From Mesorhizobium sp. J8 (GTDB lineage Bacteria; Pseudomonadota; Alphaproteobacteria; Rhizobiales; Rhizobiaceae), in NCBI RefSeq assembly GCF_016591715.1, contig NZ_AP024109.1, positions 3,410,001 to 3,474,000 on the forward strand: a stretch of DNA of 64,000 nt, written 5' to 3'. The notes under the pieces are model-generated. The model was not told the DNA's origin. It ran no database searches and saw only the letters and a program-made list of their open reading frames with translations. Of this stretch, positions 52,126 through 62,797 are shown piece after piece. Position 1 is the first letter of the stretch; each line of letters begins with the position of its first letter. Made by a program: the position numbers and the translations under genes.

Positions 52126-52247
52126 ATAAAAACTGGTCAATGAACTTTTGCAAGCCGGCACATCGCAAATTTGTTGACGCTATATGACGACACGGATAGC
52201 TTCCATGCGGATACTAATTTTTATCCAATTAAAAAAAGGGGAGGACA

Positions 52248-53670
52248 ATGTCTACAAATGAAGCCACCACGGCGGCCGCCGACAAGGCTGCACCCGGTGC
52301 CAAGGGCCTCGACCGGGCGCTGAACGCGCTGGGCACGCTGATGATCGTGCTCTCGGCGGTAACGCCCGCATCGTCCGTCTTCATCATCGCGCCGGGCGTC
52401 ATCGCGCTGGCCGGCACCGGCTCATTCCTGAGCTTCGTGATCGCGGCCGTCATCGGCCTGTTCATGGCCTTCGTCTATGCCGAGCTTTCCTCGGCCTATC
52501 CGATGGCCGGCGGCGAATACACCATGATCGGCCGCACGCTCGGCCGCTTCTGGGGCTTCGTCACCCTGGTGCTGGTGTTTGTGTCGATCGTCGATCGTCG
52601 CCGTCATCGCGCTTGGCGTCGGCACCTATCTCGGCGTCATCATTCCCAATCTCAGCCCGCAATGGGTCGGCGTGGTGACGATCGTCCTGGCCGGCGCAGT
52701 CGCCGCCATGCGCATAAAACTCAACGCCTTCGTCACCGGTATCTTCCTTTGCATCGAAATGCTGGCGCTGCTGATCCTGACCGGGCTCGGCTTCGCGCAT
52801 GTCGAGCGGCCGCTTTCCAGCTTGTTCACCGCGCCGCAACTGCTTGACGCCACGACCAACACGCTGGTTCCGGCCTCGGCCGCCATCATTCTGGCGTCCA
52901 CCGCCGTGTCGCTCTTTGCTTATAACGGCTATGGCGCGGCCGCCTATTTCGGCGAGGAGACGCATGACGCCAAGCGCAACATCGGCAAGGTGGTGCTCTG
53001 GGCGCTGGTGATCACCGTCGCCGCCGAGCTCATCCCGCTGACCGCGGTGCTACTCGGCGCGCCGGATCTGGTCGGCCTGCTCGCGGCGCCGCAGAAGATC
53101 GAATATTTCCTCGAGGCGCGTGGCGGCCATTGGCTGACGGTGGCGATCAGCCTGGCGATTGCGGTCGCCATCTTCAATGCCGTCATCGCCATCATCCTGC
53201 AGGCGGCGCGGCTGCTCTTCAGCTCCGGTCGGGATAAGACCTGGTTCGGCCCGATCAACAATGCGGTGGCGTCCGTCCACGGCACTTACGCCTCACCATG
53301 GATCGCAACCATCGTCGTGGTGGTGCTGGCCGCACTTGCCTGCTTCATCGATCTCAACCTTTTGCTGGTGGTCAGCGGCACCTCGCTGGTCGTGATCTAT
53401 GCGCTGCTTTGCATCGCCGTCTTCGCCGGCCGCCGCAACGGCACCACCTCGGGCGGCCACTATCGCATGCCGCTGTTCCCGGTGCCTGCGATCCTCGCCT
53501 TCGTGGCGCTGATCTATGTCGCCTATCAGAACTGGCTCGACGCCGCCTTCGGACGCCCGAGCCTGATCGCGACGCTGGCGATCATGGCCGTCGCCGCGAT
53601 CTATTTCCTGCTGTTTCTGTCGCGCCGCGCCGACTGGACGCTGCACGGACCCGACGAGCTTGCCGGATAA
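52248..53670 (+). pseudogene. APC-family amino acid permease, frameshifted by a 7-bp tandem duplication
   Basis: The first part starts at ATG 52248 (AAAGGGGAGG upstream) and encodes typical permease sequence through GGEYTMIGRTLGRFWGFVT. At 52584-52597 the 7-mer TCGATCG occurs twice. Reading then runs into an Arg-rich false frame that stops at 52847. Removing one copy restores VFVSIVAVIALGVGTYLG and joins the remaining frame, which ends at 53670 and gives about 471 residues with roughly twelve spans. The gene is either recently disrupted, phase-variable, or a sequencing error. Substrate unknown; context with the peptidase suggests amino acids or small peptides. Confidence 0.85.
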
Positions 53671-53700
53671 GCGTCAGCCCTCCGACACCTGTCCGTGCGA

Positions 53701-53729
53701 GAACCCCGGCGAGACGCCGGGGTTCTTTT
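53701..53729 (+). terminator. Rho-independent terminator after the permease
   Basis: A perfect 11-bp stem GAACCCCGGCG/CGCCGGGGTTC with loop AGA, then TTTT. Confidence 0.9.
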
Positions 53730-53871
53730 ACTGAAAAATGAAATCATGGCAGCATCCGCCCGTTGTCGATCCCGGTTAGCGGCCAGGGCGATGCAACACG
53801 CGGCATTTTACTTAGACACTTTGTGCAATCTTAAGGTGCATCCTGTAGGCTCGCACTATGGGAGACGGCGC

Positions 53872-54963
53872 ATGAACCGAATTGGCACGAACTACCTGCA
53901 ATTACTTATGGCGGGGCTAGGCTTCGGATTCTACCTGGTTGTGGCAAGCATACGCGGCTGGGGCACGGAGCCGCTTAGCGACTTCACCAATGATGCCGTT
54001 ATTTTGACGATACTGAAGGGCGGCATCGTATTTGCGGTTATGTTCACTGTTGGTCACTGGGCTTTGCGCCAGTTGGGCATCATCAAGGCCTGGGCCTACG
54101 CCGCGCTCGGAATGGTCTGCGCGCTACCGTTGTTCATATTGCATCTCGCTTCCGGCACGTTTAGCGAACTGGCGGCGACGGGAAACCTGTCGACGGGCTT
54201 GTTCGTGCCCGCATGCATCGGCGTGGCTATCGGTCTCGCATACCGCAAGTCTGCTGGGATCGACGGGCCGACCGAAGACCTCGACGGCATGAATGCAGCC
54301 TACAGACGCATCGCCTCCGCTGCCAGCGGCGAAACAGGGAGCGGGTCCCATGGTCGGCCTGGCCCCGGTCACGCCATGTTCAGTAGGGCATCGGCTGGCG
54401 CCGGCACGGTCGGCGCTTTCATTCACGAGGGAACGGAGTACTTCGCCGGCCCGTTGCGCGTGCGCACCTCGCTGGTTTCGCTGCTCGGCGCAACCTTGCT
54501 GGGCGGTCTGCTGGGCACTTTAATTCAGGGGATACTGGACCTCACTGCCTACATGCGTGGTCTACAAGGCATCGGTAAATCAATACGCCCGCAAAATCTG
54601 ATTGACGTATTGGTGAGCGACTTGGTGATAAAGGGGGCCGTGGCGCTCTTCACCGGAATGCCGGTCCTTATCCTCATCGCCATCGCGCATTTTGGGCTGC
54701 GGTCGATCGGCAAGACTGGCTATCTAGCCTATGGCCTCGGGGGACTGGCGGCTGCACCATTGATGACTCTTGTGACATTTGGCGCCGCTGGACCGCTGGT
54801 AATCCTCGCCACGCTGCCAACGCTTGTGGGCGCGGTCATCTACCGAAAGCTTGCCGGTCTCGAACCTGTCCCAATTGCCGAGGACATCATCGCAAGGAAC
54901 CGCCGTGACCTTGTCGGCGCGGACCATGCGCGACGAAAGGCCGGGCGGGTCATCGTCTCTTGA
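53872..54963 (+). CDS. Polytopic membrane protein of unknown function
   Basis: This encodes 363 residues from ATG 53872, with GGGAGA at 53860-53865. Hydrophobic segments suggest seven or eight spans: near residues 8-27, 40-65, 70-92, 103-120, then a polar loop of about 80 residues rich in Gly, Ser and Arg, then about 195-220, 245-268 and 280-330 (likely two). A basic cytoplasmic tail ends the protein (NRRDLVGADHARRKAGR). I do not recognise a family. The base composition looks less GC-biased than glnA next to it. It is convergent with glnA and sits between two terminators. Confidence 0.7.
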   Translation: MNRIGTNYLQLLMAGLGFGFYLVVASIRGWGTEPLSDFTNDAVILTILKGGIVFAVMFTVGHWALRQLGIIKAWAYAALGMVCALPLFILHLASGTFSELAATGNLSTGLFVPACIGVAIGLAYRKSAGIDGPTEDLDGMNAAYRRIASAASGETGSGSHGRPGPGHAMFSRASAGAGTVGAFIHEGTEYFAGPLRVRTSLVSLLGATLLGGLLGTLIQGILDLTAYMRGLQGIGKSIRPQNLIDVLVSDLVIKGAVALFTGMPVLILIAIAHFGLRSIGKTGYLAYGLGGLAAAPLMTLVTFGAAGPLVILATLPTLVGAVIYRKLAGLEPVPIAEDIIARNRRDLVGADHARRKAGRVIVS

Positions 54964-55054
54964 CGGCACGCGTACGCATCGCTCGCTAAAGTCGGCTCCA
55001 AATCTCGCCGACAAAACGTCGGGGCGCTCCTTGCGGGCAGCAGATAGTTCGATG

Positions 55055-55090
55055 AAAAAAGCCCCTGGAAGCGGTGGCCTCCAAGGGCTT
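55055..55090 (-). terminator. Rho-independent terminator of glnA
   Basis: On the minus strand, AAGCCCTTGGAGG pairs imperfectly with TTCCAGGGGCTT, followed by TTTTTT. It lies 23 bp after the glnA stop. Confidence 0.85.
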
Positions 55091-55113
55091 GATTTCGGTA
55101 TTAGGTCAGAAGC

Positions 55114-56523
55114 TTAGACCGAATAATACATGTCGTACTCGACCGGATGCGGGGTCATTTCGAAGCGCATGACCTCGGCCATCTTGAGCTCGATATAGGA
55201 GTCGATCTGGTCGTCGTCGAAGACGCCGCCGGCCTTCAGGAAGCCGCGGTCCTTGTCGAGGTTCTGCAGCGCTTCGCGCAGCGAGCCGCAGACGGTCGGG
55301 ATCTTCTTCAACTCCTTCGGCGGCAGATCGTAGAGATCCTTGTCCATCGGCTGTCCGGGATGGATCTTGTTCTTGATGCCGTCGAGGCCGGCCATCAGCA
55401 TGGCGGCGAAGCCGAGATAGGGGTTCGCGCCCGGATCGGGGAAGCGGACCTCGACGCGCTTCGACTTCGGCGACGAGCCGAACGGAATGCGGCAGGAAGC
55501 CGAGCGGTTGCGCGCCGAATAGGCGAGCAGCACCGGCGCCTCATAGCCCGGGACCAGGCGCTTGTAGGAGTTGGTCAGCGGGTTGGTGAAGGCGTTGATC
55601 GCTTTGGCATGCTTGATGATGCCGCCGATATAGTAGAGGCAGGTTTCCGACAGGCCGGCATATTCGTTGCCGGCGAAGGTCGGCTTGCCGTTCTTCCAGA
55701 TCGACTGGTGCACATGCATGCCCGAGCCGTTGTCGCCGAAAACCGGCTTCGGCATGAAGGTGGCCGTCTTGCCGTAGGCGTTGGCGACCTGATGCACGAC
55801 ATACTTGTAGATCAGCATCTTGTCGGCGTTGCGCACCAGCGTGTCGAACTTGATGCCGAGCTCGTGCTGGGCGGCGGCGACCTCATGGTGATGCTTCTCG
55901 ACCCGCACGCCCATCTCGGCGAGCACGGTCAGCATTTCCGAGCGCATGTCCTGGCAGGAATCGATCGGCGGCACGGGGAAATAGCCGCCCTTGATGCGCG
56001 GACGGTGGCCGAGATTGCCTGTCTCGTAGTCGGTGTCGTCATTGGACGGCAGCTCGGTCGAGTCGAGACGGAAACCGGTGTTGTAAGGATCGGCCTTGTA
56101 CTTCACGTCGTCGAACACGAAGAACTCGGCCTCCGGGCCGACATAGACGGTGTCGCCGATGCCTTCGGACTTCATGTAGGCTTCGGCCTTCTTGGCGGTG
56201 CCGCGCGGATCGCGGTTATAGGCCTCGCCCGAGATCGGGTCGAGGATGTCGCACAGGATGACCATGGTCGACTGGGCGAAGAACGGATCCATGTGGACAG
56301 TATCGGTGTCGGGCATCAGCACCATGTCGGACTCGTTGATCGCCTTCCAGCCGGCGATCGAGGAGCCGTCGAACATGACGCCGTCGGCGAACATGTCTTC
56401 CTCAACCTCGACGACATCCATCGTCACATGCTGCAGCTTGCCCCGCGGATCGGTGAAGCGCAGGTCGACGAACTTCACGTCGTTGTCCTTGATCTGCTTC
56501 ATGATGTCTTTGGCTGTCGTCAT
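55114..56523 (-). CDS. glnA: Glutamine synthetase I
   Basis: This encodes 469 residues. The signatures are [15 protein letters not shown], the metal site [12 protein letters not shown], the ATP-binding [16 protein letters not shown], and [13 protein letters not shown]. The adenylylation tyrosine lies in [13 protein letters not shown], so GlnE-type control is expected. It is a dodecameric cytoplasmic enzyme and the main ammonium-assimilating route with glutamate synthase. It lies 43 bp behind glnB on the same strand and is presumably co-transcribed. Confidence 0.98.
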   Translation of the reverse strand: MTTAKDIMKQIKDNDVKFVDLRFTDPRGKLQHVTMDVVEVEEDMFADGVMFDGSSIAGWKAINESDMVLMPDTDTVHMDPFFAQSTMVILCDILDPISGEAYNRDPRGTAKKAEAYMKSEGIGDTVYVGPEAEFFVFDDVKYKADPYNTGFRLDSTELPSNDDTDYETGNLGHRPRIKGGYFPVPPIDSCQDMRSEMLTVLAEMGVRVEKHHHEVAAAQHELGIKFDTLVRNADKMLIYKYVVHQVANAYGKTATFMPKPVFGDNGSGMHVHQSIWKNGKPTFAGNEYAGLSETCLYYIGGIIKHAKAINAFTNPLTNSYKRLVPGYEAPVLLAYSARNRSASCRIPFGSSPKSKRVEVRFPDPGANPYLGFAAMLMAGLDGIKNKIHPGQPMDKDLYDLPPKELKKIPTVCGSLREALQNLDKDRGFLKAGGVFDDDQIDSYIELKMAEVMRFEMTPHPVEYDMYYSV

Positions 56524-56566
56524 GTCATTTCTTCCCTGTGTGATGACGTACGGTATGGATTGAAGG

Positions 56567-56962
<396 letters not shown>

Positions 56963-56963
56963 T

Positions 56964-56981
56964 CAAGCACGAACCGTGCCA
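56964..56981 (-). promoter_or_regulatory. Sigma-54 promoter of glnB-glnA
   Basis: On the minus strand TTGGCACGGTTCGTGCTT has the -24 GG and -12 GC separated by 10 bp, and an exact TTGGCACG box. It lies about 60 bp before ATG 56905. Confidence 0.85.
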
Positions 56982-57109
56982 ATCGTAAGGAGTGCAGGCG
57001 GCGAGGGGCGTTTTCGAACCCATGCCGCGTCCGGATGCAAATTCGCGTCATCCGCTGCATCGGATGCGTCATGGACGCCCAAACCCTATACATCGCCCCT
57101 CCTCAGGTC

Positions 57110-57146
57110 TGCGCAAAAAATGGGCAGACAGCGCAATTTTCAGGCA
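57110..57146 (-). promoter_or_regulatory. Tandem NtrC-like sites upstream of glnB
   Basis: TGCGCA-AAAAA-TGGGCA and AGCGCA-ATTTT-CAGGCA each fit a 6-5-6 dyad with an A/T centre, like the site upstream of glnII. Spacing of 20 bp puts them on one face of the helix. They are about 130-165 bp upstream of the promoter. Confidence 0.5.
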
Positions 57147-57254
57147 AAACCCCTCCCGGATGCGATCGCAGGGCAAAAGTAATGCCGCGATCGCATTGGT
57201 TTGCTTCGAACCGAAAACTGGACAATGCTTGATCGCATGGAGATCGGCAATCCC

Positions 57255-58769
57255 ATGCGCAATGAACTTCTATCGCCGGCCGAAATGGCCGAGGCCGACA
57301 GACTGGCAATCGCGGCCGGGCCGCTCGACGGCGATCGCTTGATGCAGCGCGCCGGCGAGGCGGTCGCTGCCGTCGTGCTGGCGCGCTATCCCGACGCGAA
57401 GAGGGTGCACGTGCTGTGCGGCCCCGGCAACAATGGCGGCGACGGCTACGTCGTGGCGCGCCTGCTGGCCGAGGCCGGCCTCGACGTGGCCCTGTGGGCG
57501 TCGGGCAAACCGCGGGCAGGCAGCGACGCCGCGCTCGCGGCCGCTGACTGCATGCTGGAGCGGCGCCCGCTTTCGGCCTTCACCGCGCAAGCCGGCTCGC
57601 TGGTCGTCGACGCGATCTATGGCGCGGGCCTGTCGAAGCCTCTCACCGGCGAGGCCGAGGGCGCGGTCGGCATCGCGACGGAGATGAACCTGCCGGTCGT
57701 CGCCATCGACCTGCCTTCCGGCGTTTCCGGCGAAAGCGGCGGAGTCCTGGGCTGCGCATTTCGCGCGGCCCTGACGGTGACTTTCGCGCGCAAGAAACCT
57801 GGGCACCTGCTGCTGCCTGGCCGCGAGCGATGCGGGGAGGTCGTGTTGGCCGACATCGGCATTCGCGACGAGATCATCGACAAGGTCGCGCCAAGGGCCT
57901 TCGAGAACCTGCCTGGGCTCTGGATCGCGAGCTATCCCACGCCGGCCGTCGACACGCACAAATACAAGCGTGGCCATACGAGCGTCTTTTCGGGCGGACC
58001 GTCGGCGACCGGCGCGGCGCGCCTTTCAGCGCTTGCGGCCGCAAGAAGCGGGGCAGGGGCCGTCACTGTGCTCTCGCCCGCGAACGCAATGCAGGTCAAT
58101 GCGGCACATCTGACCTCGATCATGCTGCGCAAGGTCGACGCGGTCGAGGACGTGCATGATCTTGTCAGCGATCGCCGGCCGTCCGCCTTCGTCCTCGGCC
58201 CCGGCTTCGGCATCGGCGACAAGGCGCGCGATTTCACGCTCGCCGTGCTCGCCAAAAACCGCCAGGACGGCGTCGAAGGCCTCGTGCTCGACGCCGACGG
58301 CATCACGTCTTTCCGCGATACGGCCTCGACACTGTTCGAGGCGGCGGGCAGGCCGGGTGCGCCGGCGTTGATCATGACCCCGCATGAGGGCGAGTTCGGC
58401 AGGTTGTTTGCGGACATTGCCGCCGACAAGGCGTTGTCGAAGCTGGCCAAGGCGCGCGAAGCCGCGCAACGCGCCAACGCCGTGATCGTCTACAAGGGCG
58501 CCGACAGCGTGATCGCCGCGCCGGACGGCCGCGCCGCGATCAACAGCAACGGCGCGCCCTGGCTTGCCACCGCCGGTTCAGGCGACGTGTTGGCGGGCCT
58601 CATCGCCGGGCTTCTCGCGCAGGGCATGCAGGCCTTCGAAGCGGCTTGCGCCGGGGTCTGGATCCATGCCGAGGCCGGCAGCCGTTTCGGGCCGGGTTTG
58701 ATTGCGGAAGACCTGCCTCTGGCGGTCGTGCCGGTTCTCCGCGAGCTGACGCAGAGCACCGTCCGATGA
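57255..58769 (+). CDS. nnr: Bifunctional NAD(P)H-hydrate epimerase / ADP-dependent dehydratase
   Basis: This encodes 504 residues from ATG 57255 (MRNELLSPAEMAEADRLAI). In-frame ATGs at 57225 and 57237 are possible alternatives. The N-terminal YjeF_N epimerase domain has VHVLCGPGNNGGDGYVVARL. The C-terminal kinase-like dehydratase domain has FVLGPGFGIG, MTPHEGEFGRL, VIVYKGADSVIAAP and the catalytic-loop WLATAGSGDVLAG. Together they repair damaged (hydrated) NADH and NADPH. It is divergent from glnB and its stop is 28 bp before the convergent glycosyltransferase. Confidence 0.95.
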   Translation: MRNELLSPAEMAEADRLAIAAGPLDGDRLMQRAGEAVAAVVLARYPDAKRVHVLCGPGNNGGDGYVVARLLAEAGLDVALWASGKPRAGSDAALAAADCMLERRPLSAFTAQAGSLVVDAIYGAGLSKPLTGEAEGAVGIATEMNLPVVAIDLPSGVSGESGGVLGCAFRAALTVTFARKKPGHLLLPGRERCGEVVLADIGIRDEIIDKVAPRAFENLPGLWIASYPTPAVDTHKYKRGHTSVFSGGPSATGAARLSALAAARSGAGAVTVLSPANAMQVNAAHLTSIMLRKVDAVEDVHDLVSDRRPSAFVLGPGFGIGDKARDFTLAVLAKNRQDGVEGLVLDADGITSFRDTASTLFEAAGRPGAPALIMTPHEGEFGRLFADIAADKALSKLAKAREAAQRANAVIVYKGADSVIAAPDGRAAINSNGAPWLATAGSGDVLAGLIAGLLAQGMQAFEAACAGVWIHAEAGSRFGPGLIAEDLPLAVVPVLRELTQSTVR

Positions 58770-58797
58770 AACGCTTTGCCCGAAGCCGAGCAATAGG

Positions 58798-59817
58798 TCA
58801 GGCGAATTGCGGCGCCTGTTTTCGGACCGCTGCCGCCAGCGCCTCGCGAACCCTGTCCTCGCTGACGGCGCGCGTGTTCTCCACCCAACCCGGCGTCGAA
58901 ATCGGCGGTTCGAGAAAGATCACCTGTTCGTTCACCGGGCCGTGCACATAGGCCCGGTTCGAGCCGTAGATGAGCACACACGGACCGCCCAACGCGCCGG
59001 CGGCATGGGAGATGCCGCCATCGACGCCGAGAAAGACGGTCGAGGCCGCGATCTGGCACATGGCCTCCGCAATATCGGGCGTTGCGGTGAAGTCGACGGC
59101 CTCGGGCAATTGCGCCTTGATTTCGGCCGCGGCTTGCCGCTCCCGCGGTCCGCCGATCAGCCAAACCGACCAGCCTCGGGCAACATAGTCGCGCGCGATC
59201 GAGACGAAGCGCTCCATCGGCCATGAACGCTTGTTGGCGAAGTCGGACGTGTAAAGCGCGATCGCCGGTCTTGCCGGGTCGATCCCGTTGCGCCGACGCC
59301 AACCCGCAAGCTGTTCAGGAGAAACAACGAGTTGCGGAGCGGGCAACGGTCCGTCCTCTGCCGGCCTTTTGCCCAGACGAGCGATTGCGCAGACCTGTTC
59401 CGCCAGCCGCGTCTTGCGCGGGCCGAAGGCCACCATCGATTTCAGCCAACCGGCGGGCAGTCGGTTGACGATGCCGAACTGGAACTCGCGCGGATAGCCG
59501 ATGCGCTCCGGTATTCCAGCCAGCCATGGCACAAGGCAAGCCTTGGTGCTGCTGGTGAGCATATAGGCCGCCTGGTAGTTCTCCTTGCGGATTTCGCGCG
59601 CCAGGCCAGCCCGCTCTTTCAGCCCGGGCTTCCAGTGCTTCTCCGCTATCCAGACCTTGCGGACATGCGGCATCAGCCGCGCCAGCGGCGCGGCGATCCT
59701 CGATGTAACGATGTCGACCGGCTGGCCCGGGAATCTCTCGGCGATTATCCGGATGGCCGAGTGGCAGCGGATGAAATCACCGATCGCCGGCAGGCAGAAA
59801 ACCAGGATGGGGCGCAA
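58798..59817 (-). CDS. Glycosyltransferase family 9 (heptosyltransferase-like)
   Basis: This encodes 339 residues. The start RPILVFCLPAIGDFIRCHSA is the GDxxxxxP-like N-terminal motif of ADP-heptose:LPS heptosyltransferases. The C-terminal half has IALYTSDFANKRSWPMERFV and VFLGVDGGISHAAGALGGPC, the nucleotide-sugar site. Such enzymes add heptose or related sugars to the LPS core at the inner membrane. The next gene upstream on the same strand is another glycosyltransferase, so a surface-polysaccharide pair is likely. Confidence 0.85.
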   Translation of the reverse strand: MRPILVFCLPAIGDFIRCHSAIRIIAERFPGQPVDIVTSRIAAPLARLMPHVRKVWIAEKHWKPGLKERAGLAREIRKENYQAAYMLTSSTKACLVPWLAGIPERIGYPREFQFGIVNRLPAGWLKSMVAFGPRKTRLAEQVCAIARLGKRPAEDGPLPAPQLVVSPEQLAGWRRRNGIDPARPAIALYTSDFANKRSWPMERFVSIARDYVARGWSVWLIGGPRERQAAAEIKAQLPEAVDFTATPDIAEAMCQIAASTVFLGVDGGISHAAGALGGPCVLIYGSNRAYVHGPVNEQVIFLEPPISTPGWVENTRAVSEDRVREALAAAVRKQAPQFA

Positions 59818-59877
59818 TGCGCGAAACCTTTTCGATCCGGAATGGCCACCGCTGACGGGACACGCCTGCGTGATGTC

Positions 59878-60819
59878 TCACGGAAGCGCTTCGCCATCAA
59901 GAATGCGGCGGTAAAGCTCCAGATAGGCTTTGGCGGCCTTCTGGATCGGAAACCGGTCTGCCGCGGATTCGCGGCATCTTTGCGCCGACAAACCGTCGAT
60001 TTCACCGAAACCGCGCGCGAACTCCTCATCCGTGTCGAAGAAGCGGCCGGTATCGGCGTCGACCGTTTCGGGCAGAGCGCCGCGTGCCGTGGTCAGGACC
60101 GGCGTTCCGCACAGCATGGATTCGACCGGTGCATTGCCGAAAGGCTCTTCCCAGGAAATCGGGTTCAGAAAGGCTTTGGTCTCGCCCAGCAGGCGCACCT
60201 TCGGCTCGCCGTCGACCATGCCGTGGTAGCGGAAGCGCGACGACAGGCTCTTGAAGAACACGCCCTCGCGGCGCGTCTTGCTGCGGCCGAGCAGCTTCCA
60301 GCGCGAGCCGCCGGCGATGTCGAGCTTGAAATCATACTTTTTCGCCAGGTCCACCGCCCGGTTGAGGCCCTTTCCGGCCCGCGCGATGGCCGCCATGAAG
60401 AACAGATGATCGTTCTTCGTCGCAGCGAGGCGATAGGCATCCACCGGAAAGCCGTTGTAGACGAAGGTCTTGCGGCCATGCAGCTCGGCATGGCGGGCGC
60501 TGATGAAGCTCCAGTTCGGCTGCGGCCTCGGATAGTCCGGCAAGTGGCCGCGCTCGGTGTTGAGCGTCGGAAAAGGGACCTCGACCTTCCAGGCATGGAG
60601 ATGGACGATGTCGGTGTCCTTGGGCACGGCCGCGCGGCACTCATCATTGGTCACCGCGTGGCGGACCTCGCACATCGGATGCGACGACCCCGGGCCGGCG
60701 ATCAACGTCACCTGATGCCCCATCTTGACCATTTCCGTCGTCAGCCATTCGACCTGCCGCTGGATGCCACCATAGCCCTTGCACGGAATAAGGCCCTGGG
60801 CCGCAAGTGTTATACGCAT
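59878..60819 (-). CDS. Glycosyltransferase family 4
   Basis: This encodes 313 residues. The N terminus MRITLAAQGLIPCKGYGGIQ has the Gly-rich acceptor loop of GT-B enzymes. The C-terminal part shows MAAIARAGKGLNRAVDLAKK, LNPISWEEPFGNAPVESMLC and GTPVLTTARGALPE, which is the EX7E-type nucleotide-sugar motif. Donor and acceptor are unknown. A 60-bp gap separates it from the GT9 gene, with which it is probably co-transcribed. Confidence 0.87.
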   Translation of the reverse strand: MRITLAAQGLIPCKGYGGIQRQVEWLTTEMVKMGHQVTLIAGPGSSHPMCEVRHAVTNDECRAAVPKDTDIVHLHAWKVEVPFPTLNTERGHLPDYPRPQPNWSFISARHAELHGRKTFVYNGFPVDAYRLAATKNDHLFFMAAIARAGKGLNRAVDLAKKYDFKLDIAGGSRWKLLGRSKTRREGVFFKSLSSRFRYHGMVDGEPKVRLLGETKAFLNPISWEEPFGNAPVESMLCGTPVLTTARGALPETVDADTGRFFDTDEEFARGFGEIDGLSAQRCRESAADRFPIQKAAKAYLELYRRILDGEALP

Positions 60820-60874
60820 GTCGTCTCCGCGCTCATGTTAGCGGTGCTGGTCCTTTCGGCTGACGGAGCTTTGC

Positions 60875-62407
60875 TCACAACGGAATGTTGTCGTGCTTCT
60901 TCCAGGGGTTCTGCATGTCCTTGTTGCGCAGCATGCGCAGCGCCCGGGCGACGCGGCGCCGGGTTGAATGCGGCATGATCACCTCGTCGACATAACCGCG
61001 TTCGGCGGCGACGAAGGGCGACAGGAAGCGATCCTCGTAAGTCTTTGTATGAGCAGCGATTTTCTCCGGATCGCCAATGTCCTTGCGGTAGATGATCTCG
61101 ACCGCGCCTCTGGCGCCCATCACGGCGATCTGCGCCGTCGGCCAGGCATAGTTCATGTCGCCGCGCAGATGCTTCGACGCCATCACGTCATAAGCGCCGC
61201 CATAGGCCTTGCGGGTGATGACGGTGATCTTCGGCACGGTTGCCTCGGCATAGGCGAAGAGCAGCTTGGCGCCATGCTTGATCAGCCCGCCATATTCCTG
61301 CGCGGTGCCCGGCAGGAAGCCCGGCACGTCGACGAAGGTGACGATCGGAATGGAAAAACAGTCACAGAAGCGCACGAAGCGCGCCGCCTTGCGGCTTGCA
61401 TCGGAATCGAGCACGCCGGCCAGCACCATCGGCTGGTTGGCGACAAAGCCCACCGTGCGGCCCTCGACCCGGCCGAAACCGGTGACGATGTTCTTGGCAA
61501 AGCTCTGCTGGATCTCGAAGAAATCGCCTTCGTCGGCGACCTTCAGGATCAGTTCCTTGATGTCGTAGGGCTTGTTGGCGTTGTCGGGGATCAGCCTGTC
61601 GAGCGACAGGTCGTGGTCCGTCACCGACTGATAGCATTCGATCTCCGGGATTTCGGCCGTGTTCGACGCCGGCAAAAGGTCGACCAGCCGACGCATCTGC
61701 AAGAGGGCCTCGACATCGTTGTCATAGGCGCCGTCGGCGATGGAGGATTTGGTGGTGTGGACGGACGCGCCGCCGAGGCTTTCGGCCGTCACCGTCTCGT
61801 TGGTCACCGTCTTCACCACGTCCGGTCCGGTGACGAACATGTAGGAGGTGTCGCGCACCATGAAGATGAAATCGGTCATGGCGGGCGAATAGACGTCGCC
61901 GCCAGCGCAGGGACCCATGATCAACGAAATCTGCGGGATGACGCCGGAGGCCAGCACATTGCGCTGGAAGATCTCGGCATAACCGCCGAGCGCCGCCACG
62001 CCTTCCTGGATGCGCGCGCCGCCGGCGTCGTAGAGGCCGATGATCGGCGCGCGGTTGCGCAGCGCCATCTCCTGGACCTTGATGACCTTTTCGGCATGCG
62101 CCTCCGACAACGAGCCGCCGAACACGGTGAAATCCTTGGCGAAGATGTAGACCGGGCGTCCGTTGACGGTCCCCCAGCCGGTGACGACGCCGTCGCCGGC
62201 GATCTTGGTCTTCTCCATGCCGAAATCGGTCGAGCGGTGCTCGACATACATGTCGAACTCCTCGAACGAGCCCTCGTCGAGGAACACTTCGATACGCTCG
62301 CGGGCGGTGAGCTTGCCCTTCCTGTGCTGCGCCTCGATGCGGTCCTTGCCGCCGCCCAAGCGGGCTATCTCGCGGCGACGCTCGAGTTCCTTCAGCACGT
62401 CCTTCAT
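60875..62407 (-). CDS. pccB: Propionyl-CoA carboxylase beta (carboxyltransferase) subunit
   Basis: This encodes 510 residues from ATG 62407. The N domain carries [20 protein letters not shown] and [20 protein letters not shown]. The CoA and biotin carboxyl-binding loops are [20 protein letters not shown] and [19 protein letters not shown], followed by [10 protein letters not shown]. It transfers CO2 from biotin to propionyl-CoA, giving methylmalonyl-CoA. The alpha subunit is not in the window. A TGCTGC-GTT-GCAACA dyad lies about 80 bp upstream. An acetyl-CoA or methylcrotonyl-CoA role is less likely from the motifs. Confidence 0.9.
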   Translation of the reverse strand: MKDVLKELERRREIARLGGGKDRIEAQHRKGKLTARERIEVFLDEGSFEEFDMYVEHRSTDFGMEKTKIAGDGVVTGWGTVNGRPVYIFAKDFTVFGGSLSEAHAEKVIKVQEMALRNRAPIIGLYDAGGARIQEGVAALGGYAEIFQRNVLASGVIPQISLIMGPCAGGDVYSPAMTDFIFMVRDTSYMFVTGPDVVKTVTNETVTAESLGGASVHTTKSSIADGAYDNDVEALLQMRRLVDLLPASNTAEIPEIECYQSVTDHDLSLDRLIPDNANKPYDIKELILKVADEGDFFEIQQSFAKNIVTGFGRVEGRTVGFVANQPMVLAGVLDSDASRKAARFVRFCDCFSIPIVTFVDVPGFLPGTAQEYGGLIKHGAKLLFAYAEATVPKITVITRKAYGGAYDVMASKHLRGDMNYAWPTAQIAVMGARGAVEIIYRKDIGDPEKIAAHTKTYEDRFLSPFVAAERGYVDEVIMPHSTRRRVARALRMLRNKDMQNPWKKHDNIPL

Positions 62408-62797
62408 CGCTCGGTCCCCAAAAAAGGATAAGTGATTTGTGGTAATGGCGAGCGCCGGGCAGCGCAAGCGCCCTTGTTTTGCTGCGTTGCAACATGCCCC
62501 TTGCATTTCACGCCGGACTCGGCCATATGCGGCGGTATAGGCGCTTGGGCCGGTATGTCCGGCTTTCTCCACGAATGAGACTGGTTGCGTCTGTTTTCCC
62601 TCTTTCAAATCGGCCTCGGTCGATCGGCAAGACGGCGAAAAAGCCCCGGGGCATGAAGTCCGCGGGCACGACAGCGCAGCCGCGCGGACGTTTCCCGTCC
62701 GCCGCCTTGTCGTTTCCTGATGAATGTTTCGACGGCAGGTTGCGCCCTGCCGCCATTTGACGTTTGCGGCGATTGCGCCGCTTGAAAGAAGATAGAT
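62408..62797 (+). other. Divergent gap between pccB and the DEAD-box gene
   Basis: No supported gene in 390 bp. Seen: TGCTGC-GTT-GCAACA (62479-62493); hairpin GCGGACG-TTTCC-CGTCCGC (62684-62702, closing G-C pairs included); and hairpin CGGCAGG-TTGCGC-CCTGCCG (62733-62752), the latter two in the possible leader of the helicase. Confidence 0.4.

Noticed and set aside
52248..53670. Two separate functional transporter genes
   Set aside because: The first frame becomes Arg-rich non-membrane sequence exactly at a 7-bp duplication, and the second lacks a start and the first spans of the fold.
62508..62756. A minus-strand 82-codon frame upstream of the DEAD-box gene
   Set aside because: It has no ribosome site and no domain, and it overlaps two hairpins in the leader region.
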